From IMG/VR virus record IMGVR_UViG_3300006805_000171, positions 1 to 23,200 of that record: 23,200 nucleotides of DNA. One strand, 5' to 3'. Positions 14,909 to 21,300 of the stretch are shown in pieces (positions within the stretch are counted from its first letter, which is position 1; each line of letters starts with the position of its first letter). Source of the stretch: a virus. A model generated the notes under the pieces. That model did not search any database. It was not told the DNA's origin and was given only the letters and a program-made list of their open reading frames with translations. Both the position numbers and the translations under genes were made by a program.

Positions 14909-14972
14909 TTGACGGCATGGGGACCGGTCGAGTATTTTTGATGAGTCAAAACCTGAAATTCGACCCATCAAA
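14909..14972 (+). promoter_or_regulatory. Sigma70-like promoter with palindromic operator
   Basis: TTGACG (14909-14914) and TATTTT (14933-14938) are separated by 18 bp, a reasonable -35/-10 pair. The -10 runs into the perfect palindrome TTTTGA-TGAG-TCAAAA (14936-14951), and a second inverted pair, TTTGATG/CATCAAA (14937-14943, 14966-14972), overlaps it. A repressor bound here would block the promoter. The TTTTGA/TCAAAA half-sites resemble those at 121-209, so one regulator may control both. This promoter would drive the membrane/export cassette at 14997-17893. Confidence 0.55.
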
Positions 14973-14996
14973 TCTGGGGTGGACCGGAGATCATCC

Positions 14997-15344
14997 GTGC
15001 CTGGAGCTGATGCCGCGAAGGGTGTTCTGGACAGTGCGGCCCAGCAGGGGCCGGTGGTCTATCTTGCCGTCGTCATTGTGATGGTGGCCGTTGCTTTGGG
15101 TGGGGTGGTCATCTACGGCCTGTGGAGGGCCGCGAAGTGGGCGGCCCCGAGGGTGGATGAAGGGTTCCGTGCTCATGTGGAACTCATGGGGGTAATGAAG
15201 GCGGACAAGGTAGCCGATGCGGCTCATCGCCAGCGACTCGAGGATCTCCACCAGGATCACGTCGAGGCGATGCGGAAGCTGGACGACCATGTCCGCGGGA
15301 TCCATTGCCGCGGGCTCATGCCGAGGCCAGGGGATGCGGGATGA
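14997..15344 (+). CDS. Single-pass membrane protein
   Basis: GTG 14997 is preferred because CGGAG (14985-14989) lies 7 nt upstream; GTG 14979 is in frame. The 115-aa product has one clear transmembrane segment at about residues 20-43 (VVYLAVVIVMVAVALGGVV core). A charged helical region follows that could form a short coiled coil (HRQRLEDLHQDHVEAMRKLD). It is the first gene after the promoter. Holin or spanin-like roles are possible from topology and place, but no family is recognised. Confidence 0.6.
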   Translation: MPGADAAKGVLDSAAQQGPVVYLAVVIVMVAVALGGVVIYGLWRAAKWAAPRVDEGFRAHVELMGVMKADKVADAAHRQRLEDLHQDHVEAMRKLDDHVRGIHCRGLMPRPGDAG

Positions 15345-15487
15345 CGCTCGGGCTGTTTGTGACTGAGGTGAGTTTCTGGGGGATCTTCTTCGGAAGTTCG
15401 CTCGTGTGGCTGCCGGTGGGCTACCTGCTCAGCCTCGCGTCCGTGAGCGTTGCGATCGACTTCCTGAGGATGAAGGAACAGAAATGA
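15341..15487 (+). CDS. Very small membrane protein
   Basis: A 48-aa frame starts at ATG 15341 in an ATGA overlap with the upstream stop. Almost the whole product is hydrophobic (LGLFVTEVSFWGIFFGSSLV, then a second stretch WLPVGYLLSLASVSVAI), giving two closely spaced membrane segments and a short basic tail FLRMKEQK. It is coupled on both sides by ATGA overlaps. A holin or antiholin partner of the preceding protein is a reasonable guess and not more than that. Confidence 0.55.
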   Translation: MTLGLFVTEVSFWGIFFGSSLVWLPVGYLLSLASVSVAIDFLRMKEQK

Positions 15488-16620
15488 ACTGGCTCGTCCA
15501 CATCGCCGCTCACGTCATCATCCACGTTGCGTGGGTGCTCGCTCCGTATGTCGCCTATGGGCAGGTGTGCCAGATTCGGAGTGCTGACGGTGCTGTCGGC
15601 TCGGCCGTGTGTATCGGAACGCGGACGGACGACGGGACCGGCGTGTTCTTTACGGCGGGCCATTGCATCGACCGCGACGGGACGTGGCTCGCCCCCGAAG
15701 GGAAGTGGCTGTGGGCGGAACCGTGGGCGTATTACGCGGGTGGACCCGGCAAGGATTTCGCTCTCGTCTACTGCCGTGGGTACAAACCGAAGGCGATCTA
15801 TGACATCGGCAAGGCGTCACCGGCGATCGGCTCGGAGGTCACGGTGTGCGGATTCGCACGCGGCGGGCAACTCACCGTTACGAAGACGCGGATTAGGAGC
15901 TATGGCACGGGGTATCTCAATCTCGAATGTCGTGGCATTCAGGGCGTCTCTGGTGGTCCGATTCTCGTTGGCAAGACCGTCGTTGGCATCCTGACGCACG
16001 ACGACTACGGCGACCAGTGCGGCATCGCGACGAACATCGAGACGATCCACGGTGCTCTCCGCTCGTGGCGTGCTCACTACGACAAGACGGCGTGGGGATT
16101 CGGCGTTGGGGTGGGTGGCGGGTGCGGACCCTATGGGTGCCGTCCGTTCGTGCCGGTTTATCCCGCCGTCCCCGCTCAACCGTACTACGCCGCACCGCAG
16201 CAACCCTACATGCCGAGTCCGGCCGCACCGCAGCAGCCGGGATATCCCGGATTCGACACGGCACCGACGCAGCCGAGTTCCCCGCCTGTCGCCTATGACG
16301 ACGCGGAGATCAAGAAGCGGTTGTCGGAACTCGAACTCACCGACACGGAAATCTCTCTCGCACTGAAGGCACTCGCCAGCCGCACGCCGAAAGAGGGACC
16401 GCCAGGACCGCCGGGACGTGACGGAAAGGATGGCGTGAGCATCGACCCGGCTCGACTCGCCGCACTGGAGGAACGTGCCGCCAAGCATGACGCCGACATC
16501 GCCGCGATTCGCAGCATCAAGATTCCCGTCCGCATTGTGGACAACACAGGGAAGGTTCTCAGCGAGCAAGCCTACGAGTTGGGTAAGCCGCTGGAGTTCA
16601 GGTTCACGGAACAGAAATGA
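15484..16620 (+). CDS. Exported trypsin-like serine protease with collagen-like tract
   Basis: The 378-aa product starts at ATG 15484 (ATGA overlap). Residues 1-26 form a signal-peptide-like hydrophobic start ending near PYVAYG. The protease domain shows the catalytic triad H60 (TAGHC), D91 (KDFALV) and S156 (GVSGGPIL), with several cysteines that could form disulfides. A Gly-rich stretch and a Pro/Gln/Tyr-rich linker follow (about 205-270), then a helical segment (EIKKRLSELELTDTEISLAL). A short collagen-like run GPPGPPGRDGKDG lies near residues 306-318, and a second helix precedes a beta-rich tail. Collagen-like tracts with coiled coils often trimerise surface or virion proteins. Its target is unknown. 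Confidence 0.8.
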   Translation: MNWLVHIAAHVIIHVAWVLAPYVAYGQVCQIRSADGAVGSAVCIGTRTDDGTGVFFTAGHCIDRDGTWLAPEGKWLWAEPWAYYAGGPGKDFALVYCRGYKPKAIYDIGKASPAIGSEVTVCGFARGGQLTVTKTRIRSYGTGYLNLECRGIQGVSGGPILVGKTVVGILTHDDYGDQCGIATNIETIHGALRSWRAHYDKTAWGFGVGVGGGCGPYGCRPFVPVYPAVPAQPYYAAPQQPYMPSPAAPQQPGYPGFDTAPTQPSSPPVAYDDAEIKKRLSELELTDTEISLALKALASRTPKEGPPGPPGRDGKDGVSIDPARLAALEERAAKHDADIAAIRSIKIPVRIVDNTGKVLSEQAYELGKPLEFRFTEQK

Positions 16621-16910
16621 CCGACGAACCCGGAATCACAGTTCACCTGCCCGCAGAGGGCGTTCAACCTTTGGAGATGACGATGGGTCCCGAAGACTAC
16701 GGAATGATGAAGATGCACGCTCTCAACGGAGCGCAGCGTCAGGCCGACGGTGCGGCGCACTACGCCGAGAACCTGCGGTACGACTACCTCGAAGGGAAGG
16801 CGAATGTCAGCCTGACCGAAGGGCTCGGCGTGCGGTACATCCAGGGGCCGCATCCGCAGTTCGGCTCGCCTGACGGCCCGACGGCCGGCCCGACGGCCGC
16901 GAAGCAGTGA
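16617..16910 (+). CDS. Hypothetical protein in export cassette
   Basis: The 97-aa product starts at ATG 16617 (ATGA overlap with the protease). The N-terminus is beta-like (GITVHLPAEGVQPLEM), the middle helical (MMKMHALNGAQRQADGAAHY), and the C-terminus Pro/Thr/Gly-rich (SPDGPTAGPTAAKQ). No signal peptide or membrane segment is seen. The family is unknown. Strict coupling to the protease suggests the two work together or are assembled together. Confidence 0.6.
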   Translation: MTDEPGITVHLPAEGVQPLEMTMGPEDYGMMKMHALNGAQRQADGAAHYAENLRYDYLEGKANVSLTEGLGVRYIQGPHPQFGSPDGPTAGPTAAKQ

Positions 16911-17161
16911 TGCACCCGCTGACCATCGCTCAGCAGCAAGCGGACAAGGCGGCGGGTGACGCTCAGGCGTTGCTCGCCGCGTACCGCATCCCCGGAGGCG
17001 TTCGTGGCCGAATCCGCACCATCGCAGATCAATACCGAGCTGCCGGAAGAGATCGCCCAGCAGTGGGCGCGGACTCGTCTGGCGCACGAAGCGGTGATGT
17101 TGCAGGACGCAGCGGAGAGCCTGCGGCTGGACAGGGCACGGACGCAGGCCCATCAACGTGA
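16910..17161 (+). CDS. Small ORF, possibly 5' part of the next gene split by a frameshift
   Basis: ATG 16910 overlaps the upstream stop (TGATG). The first 30 residues (HPLTIAQQQADKAAGDAQ, then ALLAAYRIP) read like a natural helical protein. After the CCCC run at about 16990 the frame becomes Arg/Gly-rich and unconvincing. Removing one C from that run would join AAYRIP to PEAFVAESAPSQ of the following gene without interruption. The start could therefore be the real beginning of the downstream gene, with an indel or a +1 shift at the C run. The distal half is probably not a real product. Confidence 0.35.
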   Translation: MHPLTIAQQQADKAAGDAQALLAAYRIPGGVRGRIRTIADQYRAAGRDRPAVGADSSGARSGDVAGRSGEPAAGQGTDAGPST

Positions 17162-17465
17162 GTTTCTCGGCCCATCGTGGAGCGATCCGCAGGGGGGCGA
17201 GGTGATCCATATCGGCGACGTTCATCAAGCGGTCCCGCTTCCCATTGCGAAGGAAGTCCCCGCGTCCCAGCCATCCACCATCAGCACGCTCGCAAAGGTG
17301 GCGATGGCGTTCGCTGTCGGTGGTCCGATCGGTGCGGGACTGGCGGCGATCCCGATTGTGCAGTCCTACCTGTCGCGTCCTGCAACCGTGGCTCAGCCGA
17401 CTCCCGTGGAGACGCCTGGAATCAAGCCGAACATTTACGGACTCGAACTGGTGCCGCCGAAATGA
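17004..17465 (+). CDS. Hypothetical protein with C-terminal membrane segment
   Basis: GTG 17004 has GGAGG (16994-16998) 5 nt upstream. The 153-aa product has an amphipathic helical first half (PEEIAQQWARTRLAHEAVML), then GPSWSDPQGGEVIHIGDVHQ. A Gly/Ala-rich hydrophobic segment lies near residues 97-120 (AMAFAVGGPIGAGLAAIPIV), long enough to span a membrane. The tail ends GLELVPPK. The function is not recognised. It is coupled by ATGA to the secreted nuclease-like gene. If the frameshift noted upstream is a sequencing error, the true protein begins at 16910 and is about 30 residues longer. Confidence 0.55.
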   Translation: MAESAPSQINTELPEEIAQQWARTRLAHEAVMLQDAAESLRLDRARTQAHQREFLGPSWSDPQGGEVIHIGDVHQAVPLPIAKEVPASQPSTISTLAKVAMAFAVGGPIGAGLAAIPIVQSYLSRPATVAQPTPVETPGIKPNIYGLELVPPK

Positions 17466-17893
17466 AGCTCAACACATTGCTGGCGATCACCTGTATTGCA
17501 GTCGCAACGAGCGTCTTGCTTCAGGCTAATGCAGAGCCAAGGGGCCCGAAGCCGGCAGTCGTTCCGATGATCCGCGTCCCGGCGGTCATCAACGAGGTTC
17601 ACGACGGCGACACACTCAGTGTCTCATTCGAGTTCTCAGCCCGCATTCGGCTCATCGACTGCTGGGCCCCTGAGCTGAAGAGTGGGGAGCCCGGAGCGAA
17701 GAGCAAGGCGAACCTGATCAAGCTCACCAGCAAGCATCAGCGGTGCATGGTCGAGATTCCGATTCACGACGACATTGGGAGGTCTACCTCGCTGGGTCGC
17801 GTCCTGGCTCGAGTGACTGTTGACGGACAGGACAAGGACCTGTCGACGCAGCAGGTCGTGGGGGGATTCGCCACGCGAGACAAGACCGATTGA
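17462..17893 (+). CDS. Exported staphylococcal-nuclease-like protein
   Basis: The 143-aa product starts at ATG 17462 (ATGA overlap). Residues 1-24 are a signal peptide (LLAITCIAVATSVLLQ core, cleavage after ANA). The mature part follows the SNase fold: INEVHDGDTLSV (D48, D50), RIRLIDCWAPE (R61 or R63, E71), AKSKANLIKL, and DDIGRSTSLGRVLARV with R107 and R113 in the place of the second catalytic Arg, then DLSTQQVVGGFA. The core matches the family, so DNA or RNA cleavage outside the cytoplasm is likely. It ends the cassette, about 100 nt before the packaging genes. Confidence 0.75.
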   Translation: MKLNTLLAITCIAVATSVLLQANAEPRGPKPAVVPMIRVPAVINEVHDGDTLSVSFEFSARIRLIDCWAPELKSGEPGAKSKANLIKLTSKHQRCMVEIPIHDDIGRSTSLGRVLARVTVDGQDKDLSTQQVVGGFATRDKTD

Positions 17894-17993
17894 ACAACCG
17901 CCCTCATTGTTTTACGATACAGCGAGCCCTGTCCCGCGTGCGGGCACTCTCAGGGGCTGAAAGCTGCGTCTCTCCGCAGTCGCGGACCCGGCC

Positions 17994-18377
17994 ATGCCAG
18001 CAGATCAGAGGTTTCTGGACCAGACCCTCGAGACGCTCCTCAGCGCTCCCAAGAATCAGGTCGACCTGTCCGAGCTTGCCGAAGCATTGATTACCGAGTT
18101 CGGCGGCCCCCGCGCATTCGCCAAGACAGTGCGTCAGCACTTTCAGGATTCCGCCCCGGGCGGAATGCAGCGCGGCCAGGCGATGAAGATGATTCTGGGC
18201 GTTGTCGAGAAGCATGCCTCGCTGACGAAGGCCGACTCGCGGCCCGAGCAGAGCATGAGCGACGAGGAGCTGAGGATCAACCTCGAGTTGCTGGCTCGTG
18301 AGATGCAGACGCCCGATGCCTCGGCCGCCTCGCCTCCCTCCGAGCCTCCTGCCGAACTCGCGCCGCGAGTCGGCTGA
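17994..18377 (+). CDS. Putative small terminase subunit-like protein
   Basis: The 127-aa product starts at ATG 17994 with a weak SD. It begins with a helical DNA-binding-like segment (LSELAEALITEFGGPRAFAK). A second helical part follows (GQAMKMILGVVEKHASLT), then an acidic helix (SDEELRINLELLAREMQ) and a Pro/Ala-rich tail. Its place directly before the large terminase and this helical pattern fit a small terminase or packaging adaptor, but no diagnostic motif proves it. Its end overlaps the open terminase frame by 80 nt. The 100 nt before it (17894-17993) contain a CCCGC/GCGGG hairpin and no clear promoter. Confidence 0.5.
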   Translation: MPADQRFLDQTLETLLSAPKNQVDLSELAEALITEFGGPRAFAKTVRQHFQDSAPGGMQRGQAMKMILGVVEKHASLTKADSRPEQSMSDEELRINLELLAREMQTPDASAASPPSEPPAELAPRVG

Positions 18378-21300
18378 CGGGTTCTCCGCGTTTGGCGTGA
18401 TCCTGCCGGATGACGACGCTCCTGATGCCGGGGGCATCGACACCGCCGCGGTCGCCCAGGCCCAGAGCAACTCGCAGCGCGCCCGCCTGATGCGGCTCCT
18501 GCAGGAGTACGCCAACCGCAAGGCCGAGGCGCTGAAGGTCTACCGGCCGCTCCCCGCGCAGCTTCGCTTCCATTCCTCGACCGCCGCCGATCGCGTTGTG
18601 AGGGGGAGCAATCGCTGCCTCGCAGGCAGCCAAGAAATCTACGACCCAGTCCATGGGGGGTATCGACGGATCGACGAGATCGACGGGGACTTCCATGTCC
18701 ACTCGCGCGATCCGGGTACGGGAGATCTCCAAGTCCGCCGGGCTTCCCGTCCATTCGTGAAGAGCGAGGGAGAACTCTATGAGTTCACCCTGTCGAATGG
18801 CGAGAAGTTGCGGGCAACTATGGAGCATCGGGTTTTGGATCGGTCCGGGCACTGGATTCCGCTTGGAGTCGCTCTCTCCTCCGGCGCCACCTTGCTCTGC
18901 GAGACGCGTCCATCGCCACTTTCCCCTCCTCGGTCCAGTTCGGAACCCTTCCCGTCCGGGTCGCCTTCAAGTGCTCGCCATTCGATGCGAACAGTTGAAG
19001 ATTATCAGGATGGTTGTTCGCGCGGTTCTCGTCGATGTGATGGACCACTTCGTGCGGCTCAAGCAGCCGGCCGAGCTTCTGCTCCATCACGAGACGGTGC
19101 TCTCGCACATAGCCCGCGTTGTTCGCACTGGGATGCTGAGGACGATACCTCAGGATGTATCCGTGCTTGTCGGTCGTCACGCCGCCCTTCCAGTCAGGAT
19201 GAAGCTCTCCGTTCCGTGGTCCTGTGCGGCGGCCCTGAATTCCGAACCTCCGAAACCGCCGGTTTATGGAGTTCAGGGAAACTCCCTTCGCTTTCGCGAT
19301 CTCTTGCTTTGTCATCAGTCGGACCTCGTACATCTCGCGAAGCTCAGCAGGGTCGAGGTCAATTCGCAGATCCGTTTTTGGCATCCCATCCTCCTGAATT
19401 CTGTGGCACCAATCGCGATGCAGATTGTACCATTGTGGATGTTTGTCCGCTAGGTCACGGATGTATTTTTGACATCACGGTCGAGCCGAACGCGAACTAT
19501 GTCGCTGCGGGATTGGTGAATGCGAACAGCGGGAAATCGCAATGCTGCGGCGCCGAGGTCGCGTGGTGGATGATGGGCTGCCATCCGCACCGCCGCGTGC
19601 CGAAAGAGAACGCCAACTTCATGGCGGTCGGGTGGGACTGGGACCACATCGGCCGCGTCATGTGGCCGAAGGTGGGCCGCGAGGGATCGTTCAAGATGAT
19701 CCGCGACGAGCACTCCCGGGAGTGGAGGCCCGTCATGCCGGACAATGCGTACGACAACGCCTACGCCGAGAAGTGGAAGGACGCTCCGCCGTTCCTGCCG
19801 CCGCGATGGATCAAGAGTATCGCGTGGGAGTGCAAGGCCAAGGATCAGCCCGGGATCATCGAGTGCGTCAACGGGAGCAAGCTCCGGTTCGCCTCGTCGG
19901 CCGGTGCGCCGAAGCAGGGGGACGAAATCGACGGCTGGTGGGCGGACGAGGAACTCGATAACGAGCGATGGATCTCGGAACTCCAGCGCGGCTGCGTGAA
20001 GCGCCGCGGGTCGGGGTTCTACTCCGCAACGCCGCTCGCGTCGTCGATCCAGTTGTTCGAGATGCACCGCCGGGCGATCGACCCGAAGAAGCAGTACGAC
20101 ATCGAGGAGTTTCATCTCCTCATCTCGGACAACGTCTACATCGGGAAGAAGGAGAAAGAAACCTTCTTCAAGCAGCTCCTGACGCCGCAGGACGTCCGGG
20201 TCCGCTGGTACGGCGAGTTCGCGATGAGCGGGCTCGTGGTGTATCCGGAGTGGGCTCCCGAGAAGCATGTCATCGAGCCGTTCGAGATCCCGCACTACTG
20301 GTCGCGATACATGATCGTCGACCCGGGCGTGCAGGTGTGCGCCGTCCTGTTCGCGGCCGTGCCGCCCGAGGAAGAACTCTTCACCTCGCAGCGCGGCGTG
20401 CCGTACGCGCACCGCGGGACGGTCCACATCTACGACGAGCTTTACATCGAGCGATGCACGGCCAGTCTCTTCGCCAAGAAGGTTGCCGAGAAGATGGGCG
20501 ACCGGAAGCGGGGCGAGTTTGAGGCGTTCGTGATCGACCACTCGATGGGCCGGCAGACGGAGCTGGGCTCGGGCCTCAACGTCGAGATCCAGTACAGCGA
20601 CGCGCTGGCGTCCGAGGGCGTTTACTCGCGCGTGACCGGGTCGGGCTTCCTCTGGGGAAGCGACGACATTGAGTCGCGGACGGAGTCGCTCCGCCGCTGG
20701 ATGATGGAGCGACCCGACACCGGCAAGCCGACGCTCAAGATCCACTCCCGCTGCCCGAAGCTCATCTGGGAGATGGGTCAGCAGTTCTACAAGAAGGACA
20801 AAGAAGGCAACGCCACGACGAAGCGGCGCGATGCGAATAACCACGCCGCCAGTTGCTTTGACGCAGAGACGGAAGTCCTTACCGAGAGTGGATGGAAGCG
20901 ATTCTACGACCTGTCTCCGGCAGAATCCTTGGCTACGGTCAACCTGGAGACGGACCTGATTGAGTATCAGGTGCCGTCTCGGCTGATTGCCAAGAGACAT
21001 TTCGGCGAAATGGTGAAGATTGGAGGGAGCCCAAGGCAGCGGCTCGACTGCCTCGTTACCCCGGACCATCGCATGGTGGTTTACGAGAAGCATGGAGATG
21101 GAAAGCCCGTCATTCGCTTGGCGGGCGAGCTGAGCATCTGGGATTCCATCAAGACGCGAGCGTCATGGGCTGGAAAGAAGTACGACAAGGTGGTCATCCC
21201 GAAGGCGGGAAGACTTGGCGGTGATCGGGAAGTTGATCCCGGAGACTTCGCTGAGCTGTGTGGCTGGTACGTTTCCGAAGGGTGCTGCGACAAGACGATC

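Larger units (their letters stand above)
18616..19527 (+). mobile_element. Intein 1 (in Walker A of terminase), with an antisense gene inside
   Basis: This 304-aa intein starts at Cys107 (block A CLAGSQEIYD) and ends at Asn410. Block B is RATMEHRVLDRSGHWIPLG (T174, H177). Blocks F and G are IFDITVEPNANYVAAGLVNAN before Ser411. The penultimate residue is Ala instead of the usual His. Between block B and block F, about 190 residues are Ser/Arg/Pro-rich and carry neither a LAGLIDADG nor an HNH motif on the sense strand. That stretch is the complement of a complete HNH endonuclease gene (18818-19384, minus). Splicing is required to rebuild the P-loop. Confidence 0.9.

Noticed and set aside
17890-18090. 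66-aa frame starting at TTG between SNase-like and small terminase-like genes
   Set aside because: It has no SD, a random-looking Arg/Ser-rich composition and an overlap with the better-supported gene at 17994.
18779-19453. 224-aa plus-strand frame inside intein 1
   Set aside because: It is another complement frame of the antisense HNH gene and does not contain intein blocks or endonuclease motifs.
19450-21093. 547-aa open frame on the minus strand opposite terminase
   Set aside because: It is rich in Arg, His, Leu and Val, shows no motif or SD, and lies antisense to clear terminase extein and intein sequence. High GC content leaves such frames open by chance.
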